DNA from: Thermoplasmata archaeon
GTDB lineage: Archaea > Thermoplasmatota > E2 > DHVEG-1
Direction of reading: 5' to 3'
Assembly (NCBI GenBank): GCA_030641605.1
Contig: DAOWHD010000032.1
Coordinates: forward strand, 1 to 10,199
DNA length: 10,199 bases
The notes under the pieces were generated by a model, which did not search any database, was not told where the DNA came from, and saw only the letters and a list, made by a program, of their open reading frames with translations. Of this stretch, positions 1 through 7,210 are shown in pieces (the stretch's first letter is position 1; each line of letters starts with the position of its first letter). The translations under genes and the position numbers were made by a program.

Positions 1-37
1 AGGTTTGTAATATAATATTTGCATTTAAATTTTTTGG

Positions 38-56
38 ATGTGTAAACTTTACACAT
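38..56. promoter_or_regulatory. Perfect 19-bp palindrome, candidate operator
   Basis: The sequence ATGTGTAAACTTTACACAT has two perfect 9-bp arms around a single central C. This symmetry is typical of sites bound by dimeric helix-turn-helix regulators, and it is too tight for an RNA hairpin because the loop would be one base. It lies about 260 bp before the TATA box of the rps17e-rib block, so it may instead control a leftward gene outside the window. The regulator is unknown. A link to the archaeal riboflavin regulator RbkR is possible but not shown. Confidence 0.45.
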
Positions 57-76
57 TTAACCAGAAAAAACTTGAA

Positions 77-106
77 TAAAAATGCAAAATTATGATTAAA
101 AATGCA
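77..106 (+). repeat. Direct repeat TAAAAATGCA, two copies 20 bp apart
   Basis: TAAAAATGCA occurs at 77-86 and again at 97-106, exactly 20 bp start to start, close to two helical turns. A partial inverted copy, TGCATTTAAA, is at 20-29. The phasing would suit a protein binding one face of the DNA, but short AT-rich repeats also arise by chance in DNA of this composition. Confidence 0.25.
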
Positions 107-313
107 GAGTAGACCTCATCCTGAAATTCAAAAACTCGATAAATTCTAGCATTGCAACAGGAGAAAAACAATTGCGATGGCAATGACTAGAAAAATTATT
201 TTACTGCTTTTGAACGAAATTCTTGTATCTCACTTTCCCACAACGGTATTTATGTTTTAGTCACTTTTTTCCATCTGGAAACATTTTGGGATGAAGCCGA
301 CACTTCCAAAGTG

Positions 314-321
314 TTTAAATA
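314..321 (+). promoter_or_regulatory. Archaeal TATA box for rps17e and the rib genes
   Basis: TTTAAATA matches the archaeal TATA-box consensus and is preceded by an A/C-rich stretch that could serve as a BRE. The usual spacing puts transcription start near 344, which leaves a leader of about 20 nt containing the Shine-Dalgarno GGTGAT at 356-361. This geometry supports translation starting at 365. It is the only convincing promoter before the five rightward genes. Confidence 0.55.
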
Positions 322-364
322 ACAAAAAGATATTCCAGCCTCCTACAATTTAAAGGGTGATATC

Positions 365-583
365 CTGGGAAACATAAGATCGACGTTCATAAAGACCATT
401 GCAAGAGAATTTTTGGAAAAGTACCCAGATCAATTTGTTGCTAAGGATTTTCAGCACAACAAGGAAAAGGTCACAGAATTAAGCAATGTTGATAGTACTC
501 TACTCAGAAATCGTATAGCGGGATACATAACAAGGAAGCTAGCATCAAACAAAGGGAAGAAGAGCCAACCCATTTCTGAGTAA
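365..583 (+). CDS. rps17e: 30S ribosomal protein S17e, apparent CTG start
   Basis: This encodes a 72-residue protein with the full S17e pattern: an N-terminal [19 protein letters not shown] helix, a [10 protein letters not shown] segment, and the diagnostic [13 protein letters not shown] near the C-terminus. S17e is an archaeal/eukaryotic small-subunit protein absent from bacteria. The residue where family members begin Met-Gly-Asn-Ile-Arg is encoded by CTG at 365-367. The frame is open upstream only to a TAA at 320-322, with no ATG, GTG or TTG in between. A GGTGAT Shine-Dalgarno at 356-361 sits just ahead, and the TATA box at 314 predicts a short leader, so CTG initiation is the simplest reading. 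A sequencing error replacing ATG is the alternative. The last 12 residues ([12 protein letters not shown]) form a polar tail. ribB starts 37 nt after the stop and is probably co-transcribed. Confidence 0.85.
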   Translation: MGNIRSTFIKTIAREFLEKYPDQFVAKDFQHNKEKVTELSNVDSTLLRNRIAGYITRKLASNKGKKSQPISE

Positions 584-620
584 CAAACCAATATTTATTT
601 TAAGGGAGGTAAATTCGTAT

Positions 621-1318
621 TTGGGTGAATTTATAAAAGATATAGACAACGCCGCGTCTGATCTTCGTAACGGAAAGTTTGTTTTGATCCATGACGCAGA
701 TGATAGAGAAGGTGAAGTGGATATAGTCATGGCTTCCGAGTTTGTTACCCCAAAATCAATAAGAACAATGAGAAAAGATGGTGGGGGACTCATATTTATT
801 ATGGTTTCAAACGAATTGGCAAATAAATTGAAACTTCCATTTTTAGCCGACTTGTTTTTAGATATAGAGGGTGATTATCCCGTTCTAAAATCACTTACCG
901 CAAATGATATTCCATATGATACAAAATCCTCTTTTTCATTGTATATTAACCATCGAGATACATTTACTGGCATAACTGATGTTGATCGTAGTCTGACCAT
1001 GAAAAGATTTGCAGAACTTGCGAAAAGAATAAGCAATCTTGAGGGCAATCAAGCAACCGAAATGCTAGGAAAAGAGTTTAGATCTCCTGGCCACATTCCT
1101 ATTTGCATAGCTTCAAAAAATCCACTCGTTGATAGATTTGGACATACTGAACTAGTTGTCTCTCTCTTAAAAATGGCTGGACTCACGCCCGTTGGAAGTG
1201 GTTGCGAGATCATGGGAGACAATGGTAAAGCCCTATCCAAAAGCAATGCTAAAAAGTATGCCGAAGATAACGGCCTTGTTTTTTTAGAAGGAAGGGATTT
1301 GATAAAGGCTTGGGAAAA

Positions 1319-1331
<13 letters not shown>
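621..1331 (+). CDS. ribB: 3,4-dihydroxy-2-butanone 4-phosphate synthase (RibB)
   Basis: RibB converts ribulose 5-phosphate to formate plus the four-carbon phosphate that lumazine synthase consumes. It needs Mg2+ and acts in the cytosol. The 236-residue protein is a stand-alone RibB without the GTP cyclohydrolase II domain found in many bacterial fusions. It has the metal- and substrate-binding acidic loop DADDREGE (25-32), the FTGITDVDRS segment (115-124), FRSPGHIP (153-160), and the conserved RFGHTE (172-177). The start is TTG, chosen because a strong GGGAGGT Shine-Dalgarno lies at 604-610 with a 10-nt gap and the protein begins at the expected family position. Its 3' end overlaps ribL, so the two are probably translationally coupled. 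Arginine codons are 8 AGA/AGG of 11, the local norm. Confidence 0.93.
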
Positions 1332-2241
<910 letters not shown>

Positions 2242-2253
2242 GATGTGAATAAA

Positions 2254-2682
2254 ATGACAAAAGAAGAGAAGAAGATTAGGATAGGTGCTGTTGTCTCTGA
2301 ATTTAACTACGACATAACAATGATGATGATGGAAAGAGCAAAGGAACACGCACAATTTTTGGGAGCAGAAATAACACAAACGGTTAAAGTTCCGGGCGTA
2401 TTTGACATGGGGCTAGCGATAAAGAAACTACTTGAAAGAAAAAACATTGACGGCGTTGTAGCACTTGGAGCAGTGATTGAGGGAGAAACAGAGCATGATG
2501 ATATCGTCATTCAGCATGCCGCTCGTAAGATAGCCGATCTAGCCATCGAACATGGTAAACCAGTTGGCCTTGGTATATCTGGACCCGGCATGACGCGGCT
2601 ACAGGCAGAGGCGCGGATAGAAGAACGAGCGAAGGCTGCTGTTGAATCTGTGATAAAGCTACACAGAAGGCTAGGGTTATAA
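2254..2682 (+). CDS. ribH: 6,7-dimethyl-8-ribityllumazine synthase (RibH)
   Basis: RibH condenses 5-amino-6-ribitylaminouracil with the RibB product to form the lumazine that RibC uses. Family proteins assemble into pentamers or icosahedral shells. Visible motifs, numbered from the chosen start: [13 protein letters not shown] (10-22), the [14 protein letters not shown] substrate loop (46-59), [13 protein letters not shown] (71-83) with the catalytic histidine at 81, and [20 protein letters not shown] (101-120). Length (142 aa) is normal. I prefer ATG 2254: GGATGTGA at 2241-2248 resembles the consensus GGAGGTGA and stands 5 nt before it. The GTG at 2245, inside that motif, would add three residues (MNK). 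The gene follows ribC almost directly and ends the rightward block. Confidence 0.93.
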   Translation: MTKEEKKIRIGAVVSEFNYDITMMMMERAKEHAQFLGAEITQTVKVPGVFDMGLAIKKLLERKNIDGVVALGAVIEGETEHDDIVIQHAARKIADLAIEHGKPVGLGISGPGMTRLQAEARIEERAKAAVESVIKLHRRLGL

Positions 2683-2711
2683 AAACCCTTACCATCTTTT
2701 CACTTTTCCTT
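2673..2711 (+). terminator. Small hairpin plus T-rich tract after ribH
   Basis: AGGGTT (2673-2678) and AACCCT (2684-2689) form a 6-bp stem with a 5-nt loop that includes the ribH stop codon. A T-rich run, TCTTTTCACTTTTCCTTTC, follows to 2713. T-rich tracts are the usual archaeal termination signal; the hairpin is a bonus and may be chance. It sits in the 29-bp gap between converging ribH and arvC, so termination here is expected. Confidence 0.45.
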
Positions 2712-3254
2712 TCATTTATCAATCATCTTGAAGAGGGAAGGCAAGTGAATTGTATATGATCCATCTTTTTGAATTATAATTGGTTCCTCTTCTAGGAGCC
2801 CTTTCAAATCTATTCGATATTTTCCGGATCGCTCAATATCTATCGTTTCAGGGGTTTTAGGCTTTTTCATTTCAGATTCCAGTTTTGCTAGTGCTGCTTC
2901 TCGATATTTGCCGTTTAATATAATATCGATGCCCTCTTTTTTATCTGAAACTTTCTTTTTCTTCTTAACATCTTTCGGAAGATGTTGTTCCAATGCCCTG
3001 CGAACATCTTTAGGCTTCATTGTAATCCATTTGCCAGATTTATCAATGATATCGCCGTTTTCTCCACCCAGTATATCAACTATTTTAGTGTTTATATCTT
3101 TACCTACCTCACGGGTTATTACATTTCTTTCTTTTTCATCTAATGGCTTTTTAGTAAAGAAAAAACGATTCCCTCCACAATCTGGACATCCTTTTAAGAG
3201 CTGAGACGAGCCCTCCTCAAATATCTTGCCACATTTGAGACATTGATGAGGCAT
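2712..3254 (-). CDS. arvC: Zinc-ribbon protein of the OapC/ArvC family
   Basis: This 180-residue protein begins with a zinc ribbon (C5xxC8 ... C23xxC26) followed by a charged middle. It matches the euryarchaeal OapC/ArvC family, the third member of a conserved trio with an Era-like GTPase and a DUF2073 protein. In Haloferax this trio was first noted as origin-associated proteins and later tied to extracellular vesicle formation; its biochemical role is unknown. Visible here are four short degenerate repeats centred on GK[YW] or GSY: DKSGKWITM (71-79), ILNGKYREA (112-120), ERSGKYRID (141-149) and QKDGSYTIH (162-170). Each begins after hydrophobic or Ile-rich residues, suggesting small repeated beta units. 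Start ATG lies 2 nt after arvB, with a G-rich Shine-Dalgarno inside the arvB end. Confidence 0.85.
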   Translation of the reverse strand: MPHQCLKCGKIFEEGSSQLLKGCPDCGGNRFFFTKKPLDEKERNVITREVGKDINTKIVDILGGENGDIIDKSGKWITMKPKDVRRALEQHLPKDVKKKKKVSDKKEGIDIILNGKYREAALAKLESEMKKPKTPETIDIERSGKYRIDLKGLLEEEPIIIQKDGSYTIHLPSLFKMIDK

Positions 3255-3256
3255 TT

Positions 3257-3634
3257 TTATTCAGCCCCCCTTCCAGGAATTATCCTTGTCTGAATCATGT
3301 TACTGTCCTTACGTACTGTTTTTAATAGATCGGCAGGACCTATTACAGTCATACGAGGTTTTTTTATTACACCCAAGATTTTCTGAATGATTGATGGTTT
3401 GTCCTCACCATACCCTTCCATCTCAATTCCAATAAAGGTATCCTGCTTGATTTCTTTCATAGTATGCGCTATAAGCTCCGTTTGTTCCATTGGAGTAAGA
3501 CCATGCTCCAATACCAACACTTTCCCCTTTTGAACTTCCTTTAGAATGAACTCCAATTTTTCAGCAGAGGAAAATTCATCTAGCTTCTGACGAGATACAA
3601 GATTGACCGAGATTCCATCTTTCTTTTTTGTCAA
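3257..3634 (-). CDS. arvB: DUF2073 protein of the OapB/ArvB family
   Basis: A 125-residue cytosolic protein with no signal peptide or membrane segment. It has the DUF2073 layout: a short N-terminal strand (ISVNLVSRQKLDEF), a helix (SSAEKLEFILKEVQKGKVLVLE), HGLTPMEQTELIAHTM, the FIGIEMEGYG strand, and a C-terminal MTVIGPADLLKTVRKD segment ending in IIPGRG. The function is unknown, but it is a standard partner of the Era-like GTPase upstream. The start is TTG: a perfect GGAGGT (complement of 3642-3647) lies 7 nt ahead, overlapping the arvA stop, and no ATG fits. The gene lies between arvA and arvC with gaps of a few bases, indicating one transcript. Confidence 0.87.
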   Translation of the reverse strand: MTKKKDGISVNLVSRQKLDEFSSAEKLEFILKEVQKGKVLVLEHGLTPMEQTELIAHTMKEIKQDTFIGIEMEGYGEDKPSIIQKILGVIKKPRMTVIGPADLLKTVRKDSNMIQTRIIPGRGAE

Positions 3635-3639
3635 TTTAC

Positions 3640-4296
3640 TTACCTCCTTTTTTTTCTTCTTTTCTTCCCGAAATGGTCTACCATTTTCGTATAGAGGTTT
3701 TCTGAATTGTATCCAGTCAGTGCGCTTATTGGTATAACCGGATGTTGAGGGAAGGCAGATTTTAAAGTAGCAGGACTTGAATCTTCCATATCTATCTTAT
3801 TTGCAGCTATCAAAACAGGGAGCTTTCGTGCCTCAAGGTTTCCAAGAATAGTTACATTTACCTGTGTGAATGGATCCTGTGTGGCATCCATAACCAACAA
3901 TACTCCATCAACATCTTCAAGCCACCTAATCGACTCTATAACTCCCTCAGTGGCTTCTTTAGCCCTTTGTTTAGATTCATCTTTACTTAAACCAAATGTA
4001 TTCATAAACTCCTTATAATCAACCTTAGTAGCGATACCAGGAGTGTCCACAATATCCATATATAAAGATGAATTCCCATTTTCTACTTTTACATCTTTTT
4101 TCCATTTTGCTATCCGCGTCTCATGAGGAATCTCAGATACACTACCCATGATGTCACCAGTCCAATCACGGAGAATACGATTAGCTAGAGTGGTTTTCCC
4201 GACATTTGGAGGGCCGTAAATACCTATCTTAGCATGCTTTTTACCAAAAATTCTATGAAGTATAAATGCAAAGCTAGTTTTTCCAAATAATCCCAT
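3640..4296 (-). CDS. arvA: Era-like small GTPase, ArvA/OapA family
   Basis: A 218-residue GTPase with all five G motifs: G1 GPPNVGKT (28-35), a G2 Thr in PHETR (60), G3 DTPG (84-87), G4 NKID (166-169) and G5 SAL (191-193). No KH domain follows, so it is not bacterial Era. With the DUF2073 and zinc-ribbon genes it matches the euryarchaeal ArvABC cluster, in which the GTPase drives extracellular vesicle formation in Haloferax. The first 20 residues, MGLFGKTSFAFILHRIFGKK, would form a hydrophobic amphipathic helix before the G domain, much as in Arf GTPases; membrane binding is inferred. The C-terminus is strongly basic (GKKRRKKRR). Start ATG is supported by AGGAGG 9 nt upstream. It is first in the operon, divergent from the coiled-coil gene. 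Confidence 0.9.
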   Translation of the reverse strand: MGLFGKTSFAFILHRIFGKKHAKIGIYGPPNVGKTTLANRILRDWTGDIMGSVSEIPHETRIAKWKKDVKVENGNSSLYMDIVDTPGIATKVDYKEFMNTFGLSKDESKQRAKEATEGVIESIRWLEDVDGVLLVMDATQDPFTQVNVTILGNLEARKLPVLIAANKIDMEDSSPATLKSAFPQHPVIPISALTGYNSENLYTKMVDHFGKKRRKKRR

Positions 4297-4471
4297 CCAA
4301 CCATTCCTCCTAGAAATTAGGTTATTATCTAGGGAAAGGTATGTTGACAGTGGTTTATTAGTTTAGTGGTGAATACGAGAATACCTTGCTTTACCAAAAA
4401 TTATCTAAAATATGGCAGGGTTGACAAAAAGTCAATAAGGGAAAAAATATTAGTTGATTTTATGACAATCC

Positions 4472-4479
4472 TTAAATAT
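4472..4479 (+). promoter_or_regulatory. TATA box for the coiled-coil gene
   Basis: TTAAATAT lies in the 227-bp divergent region between arvA and the coiled-coil gene. It predicts a start site near 4502 and a leader of roughly 22-28 nt carrying GGGAGGT at 4514-4520. The arvA promoter must lie on the other strand of the same region, but I see no clear TATA match for it. An inverted pair TTGAC-AAAAA-GTCAA is at 4421-4435. Confidence 0.5.
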
Positions 4480-4523
4480 CAACAAATTCATTCCCAAAAT
4501 ATTGAAGTTGATTGGGAGGTATA

Positions 4524-5462
4524 ATGATAATGAGTGAGGAAAATATGCCAACAGGAAATGCGGAACATTTAGTTTCTCTTGGAGAGAAGTTACGTCAAGC
4601 AGCAGATGAGATTGATAATGTTAAAAATTCGTTTGCCAAAAATACAGAGGATTTGTCAAGAATAAAAAGTATGCTGGATGTAGGAAGCTTAGAAGATATT
4701 AATAACCTCATCGAAAGATTCGAGGGGGAGATTACAGAAGCAGAAAGAAGAAAGGAAGAAGCTTTTCAGGGAGCGAAAAAGTACAGTACGGAACTGGAAA
4801 AGGAAAAGGAGCGGCTCATCAAACTGTGGGATGCATATAAAAATCAGGAAGAGGAACTTTCTAAAGCTGAAAGGGAAATTAAGGAATTTGAGGAGCAGAC
4901 AAATAAAGCTGAAGCCTCCAAAAAACAGTTGGAAGATGACTTTAACACTAGGATAGATACGCTTACTCAAAAGCTAAAAGAAAGCGAAGAAAAAATCAAT
5001 CAATTCGATGAATACGAAAAAAGAGTTGCCGAATTTACCAGCATCCGTAATCAACTGGACAGGGAAAATCACACTTTGAAAGATGATGTTAACAACAAAG
5101 AAAACACAATAAATTCACTACAGGAGCAAGTTGACAAATTGAAAGATAATGAAAGATACAAAGACAAATTCAATGATCTGTCGGATCAATATGAAAAAGA
5201 AAAAGAGCGACTTACAAAGTTATATAAGCTATACGAGGAAACAGAAGGGGAATGTAACATGCTGAAGGGAGAAACAAAAGGCTGGCAGAATTGGTTTGAT
5301 TCTAACAAAGAGATATTCAACAAACTATTCTCTACATCTCCACCAACATCCTCTTCATTAGAAGACATACCTAAAAATATCGTTGAAGGGGTTACAAAAG
5401 AGAATAAAAACGAAAAAACCAAACCAAAAAGTAAAAAGAGGAAACTGAGATTTGTAAAATAA
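4524..5462 (+). CDS. Coiled-coil protein of unknown function
   Basis: I do not recognise a named family. The protein (312 aa from the chosen start) is almost wholly charged alpha-helix, with heptad-like runs from about residue 15 to 250, no signal peptide, no membrane span and no Walker motif, so it is not an SMC ATPase. A motif is duplicated: LEKEKERLIKLWDAYKNQEEEL (91-112) and its counterpart at 223-244 (YEKEKERLTKLYKLYEETEGEC). The second copy runs into a tryptophan-containing patch, GWQNWFDSNKEIFNKLFS (253-270). A Ser/Thr/Pro-rich linker and a basic tail (KPKSKKRKLRFVK) close the protein. ATG 4524 is used; ATG 4530 is equally possible, while TTG 4512 is unlikely because it overlaps the GGGAGGT Shine-Dalgarno. 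It is divergent from arvABC, which suggests but does not prove a link. Arginine codons are 11 AGR of 15. Confidence 0.8.
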   Translation: MIMSEENMPTGNAEHLVSLGEKLRQAADEIDNVKNSFAKNTEDLSRIKSMLDVGSLEDINNLIERFEGEITEAERRKEEAFQGAKKYSTELEKEKERLIKLWDAYKNQEEELSKAEREIKEFEEQTNKAEASKKQLEDDFNTRIDTLTQKLKESEEKINQFDEYEKRVAEFTSIRNQLDRENHTLKDDVNNKENTINSLQEQVDKLKDNERYKDKFNDLSDQYEKEKERLTKLYKLYEETEGECNMLKGETKGWQNWFDSNKEIFNKLFSTSPPTSSSLEDIPKNIVEGVTKENKNEKTKPKSKKRKLRFVK

Positions 5463-5465
5463 TCA

Positions 5466-5487
5466 ATCTCTATCCTTTCTTTTTATT
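5466..5487 (+). terminator. T-rich terminator after the coiled-coil gene
   Basis: A pyrimidine run, TCTCTATCCTTTCTTTTTATTC, starts 4 nt after the stop codon. No stable hairpin is seen, so this would be the simple archaeal T-tract type. It overlaps the end of the minus-strand gene remnant. Confidence 0.4.
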
Positions 5488-5692
5488 CAAATTTTATGGT
5501 GTTGCTATTGTTCTCCATTTTATTTACATAGATGATATTTTTCACATGATTTTTAATATCCTCGATGTGAGTGATAAGTAGAATCTGCCTAAATTTCGAA
5601 GATAGAACATCCAACGCTTTCATGATGTTTTGCTGGCGTATCGGATCCTGTGGTCAAAATAGTTCATCCAGTATTGTAAAGTCAAACGAAAA
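5483..5692 (-). pseudogene. C-terminal remnant of an SbcC/Rad50-like ATPase
   Basis: Reading the minus strand from 5692 to a TAA at 5483 gives about 69 codons broken by one internal TGA (complement of 5654-5656). The product reads FDFTILDELF, stop, PQDPIRQQNIMKALDVLSSK, then FRQILLITHIEDIKNHVKNI and IIYVNKMENNSNTIKFE. This is the C-terminal lobe of an ABC-type SMC/SbcC ATPase: Walker B (TILDE), D-loop, and H-loop (LLITHIED). Relatives of this subtype carry LDEVFGSQD or LDEVFGPQD at the break, so a single G-to-T change (GGA to TGA) explains the stop. No start codon, Walker A or LSGGE signature is found; another in-frame TGA lies at 5693-5695 and the sequence upstream to 5806 is unrecognisable. 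It is a different subtype from the intact Rad50 next door, which has LDEPTMNLD and VISHDE. It is probably a dead gene end, not an expressed protein. Confidence 0.75.
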
Positions 5693-5790
5693 TCAAGGGG
5701 ATCAATTGATACCCAACCAATTATATAAAAAAGCTCAGTTGTTGCTCTAGAAACAAAATTCGGATACATTTTTTTGTTTTTCGGGACTAT

Positions 5791-5800
5791 GTTTTTATAA
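5791..5800 (+). promoter_or_regulatory. TATA-like element for mre11-rad50
   Basis: GTTTTTATAA is the best TATA match upstream of mre11. It predicts transcription start around 5820-5825, so the transcript would be leaderless or carry only a few bases. This agrees with the absence of a Shine-Dalgarno before mre11. Confidence 0.4.
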
Positions 5801-5818
5801 GAAAACTTGATACATGAT

Positions 5819-7210
5819 ATGACAGTTTATATGGGGGAAGATAGTCTGAAATTTCTGCATTTCTCTGATGTCCATCTCGGCCATCGTCAGTATAATATGG
5901 CATTGCGACGTCAAGACATGTACTATTCATTCCTTTCAACAATTGAAGAAGGTATTGCTGCAGATGTTGATTTTGTTGTGCTTTGCGGTGATTTATTTCA
6001 TCATAAAAATGTGACAGCGCAAACATTAAGCAATGCTGAACAAGGACTGAGTCGGTTTGTTGCCCAGGATATTCCTATTGTCCTTATCCAAGGGAATCAT
6101 GACGCAAAATTATACAAGGAGGATATGACTTGGTTGGAATATCTTCATCGGAAGAAAAAGAGTATTCTTTTGCAAGCAGATGTTACCGAAACAGATTTAT
6201 CATTTCGTAAATATGATGCAAATGATCCGGGCTCGCATGCTGGTTTTGTTGACATTGGCGAAGGTCGGATTTTTGGTTTGCAGTATTCTGGCCAGCGGAC
6301 CATTGAACGGTTACAACAGCTTGCACCAGCAATTCAAACAGTGAATGATACATATGGGAAACCAGATTGGACGATTCTTTTAGGTCATTTTGGTGTTGAA
6401 GGGCATATCCCCGGACTTACTGGTGGTGTACCAGGACTAACACTTGAACCGTTATCAGATGTAATTGATTATATTGCATTAGGGCATCTTCATAAACAAT
6501 ACAGTGAAAACAACTGGATTTTTAACCCGGGTTCTTTAGAAGCCCATAATACCCGTGAGGCAACATGGGATCTGGGCTATTATATCGTCGAAATTTCAAA
6601 GGAAAAAGCGGTTAAGGCAACGCATGTGTTTTCGAAACGCCGGCCGTTTTATAAAATCGTGTTTTCTGTTGATCGATTTCATTCAAAGGAGGAATTACTC
6701 AATGGATTTCAACAGAAACTTCGTATTGAACAACAGTTTTTACAGAAAATGCAAGAAAAACCGTTTTTCCAAAATGAAACTGGCATTCGAAAGCCTATTA
6801 TTGATTTACGGTTGAAAGGACGATTGCATTTCAGTCGTTCTCTGTTAAACATTGATGAATTATTAAGTTTAGTTGAAAAAAATACACAGGCAATAAAAGT
6901 ACAACCAAGTGATGCTACTGAATCAATTGAAACAGGAGAAGTCATTAATGAAATTGAGGGAGGGCGAGATGCAATTTTTGATGAAGATGGCCATGTGAAT
7001 CGGGAGCGATTAGAACACGCAGTATTTAAAATGAAAGCAGGAGAGGATGATCGATTTGCATCGGAAAAAAAGAACATTGCGGAAGTGTTAATCGCATTGA
7101 AAACAGAATTATTAGCCAATGAATCCCCAGAAGATATTGCAGAGACTTTGCAAAAAAAACGAAAAACATTATTTCCCACTGATGATGAATCGGTGGAGGA
7201 GGATCAATGA
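5819..7210 (+). CDS. mre11: Mre11 double-strand-break repair nuclease
   Basis: Mre11 is the Mn2+-dependent exo/endonuclease of the Mre11-Rad50 complex that processes DNA ends. The calcineurin-like phosphoesterase domain fills the first half. Motifs, numbered from ATG 5819: FSDVHLGH (15-22, D17 and H19), CGDLFHHKN (56-64, D58), IQGNHD (90-95), LLGHFGVEGH (187-196), and LGHLHK (221-226). All metal ligands appear present. A capping region and a Rad50-binding C-terminus (about 300-463) follow. No Shine-Dalgarno precedes any candidate start (TTG 5807, ATG 5819, ATG 5831); family proteins begin just before KFLHFSD, so 5831 is also plausible. The stop overlaps the rad50 ATG (ATGA). All 23 arginines are CGN codons, unlike the genes to the left, which hints at transfer. 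No herA or nurA is adjacent. Confidence 0.93.
   Translation: MTVYMGEDSLKFLHFSDVHLGHRQYNMALRRQDMYYSFLSTIEEGIAADVDFVVLCGDLFHHKNVTAQTLSNAEQGLSRFVAQDIPIVLIQGNHDAKLYKEDMTWLEYLHRKKKSILLQADVTETDLSFRKYDANDPGSHAGFVDIGEGRIFGLQYSGQRTIERLQQLAPAIQTVNDTYGKPDWTILLGHFGVEGHIPGLTGGVPGLTLEPLSDVIDYIALGHLHKQYSENNWIFNPGSLEAHNTREATWDLGYYIVEISKEKAVKATHVFSKRRPFYKIVFSVDRFHSKEELLNGFQQKLRIEQQFLQKMQEKPFFQNETGIRKPIIDLRLKGRLHFSRSLLNIDELLSLVEKNTQAIKVQPSDATESIETGEVINEIEGGRDAIFDEDGHVNRERLEHAVFKMKAGEDDRFASEKKNIAEVLIALKTELLANESPEDIAETLQKKRKTLFPTDDESVEEDQ

Larger units (their letters stand above)
1..313. other. AT-rich gene-free leader region
   Basis: No reading frame here looks like a real gene. A 27-codon frame at 177-260 (+) and a hydrophobic minus-strand stretch ending at 146 are too short and resemble nothing recognisable. 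The region does hold a perfect 19-bp palindrome at 38-56 and repeated AAATGCA elements at 20-29, 77-86 and 97-106. Both would suit regulatory DNA upstream of the gene block that begins at 365. Any gene to the left lies outside the window. Confidence 0.6.

Noticed and set aside
146..230. Minus-strand hydrophobic stretch KIIFLVIAIAIVFLLLQC ending in TAG
   Set aside because: There is no start codon between the upstream stop and the segment, and no neighbouring frame extends it. AT-rich DNA easily encodes such runs.
177..260. Short hydrophobic reading frame (27 codons, ATG 177) with AGGAG upstream
   Set aside because: It is very short, the spacing from AGGAG is long, and it resembles no known protein. 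It is probably chance.
4421..4435. Inverted repeat TTGAC-AAAAA-GTCAA
   Set aside because: Five-base arms are expected by chance. It is mentioned only within the promoter entry.
4297..4523. Replication origin next to arvABC, since these genes were named origin-associated in Haloferax
   Set aside because: There is no orc1/cdc6 gene, no recognisable origin-recognition-box repeats and no long AT-rich unwinding element in this 227-bp gap.
5654..5656. Possible selenocysteine or read-through at the TGA in the ATPase remnant
   Set aside because: The family has glycine at this position, the rest of the gene is missing and a second TGA lies just upstream, so gene decay is the simpler explanation.
5693..5806. 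Continuation of the ATPase remnant (SRATTELFYIIGWVSID in another minus-strand frame)
   Set aside because: It only vaguely recalls an ABC signature helix and lacks LSGGE or SRGT-type motifs, which is not enough to extend the pseudogene.
6709..7179. Long minus-strand frames inside mre11, arvABC-side shadows and similar overlaps elsewhere
   Set aside because: They lie antisense to well-supported genes, show no family motifs and have the composition expected of antisense frames.
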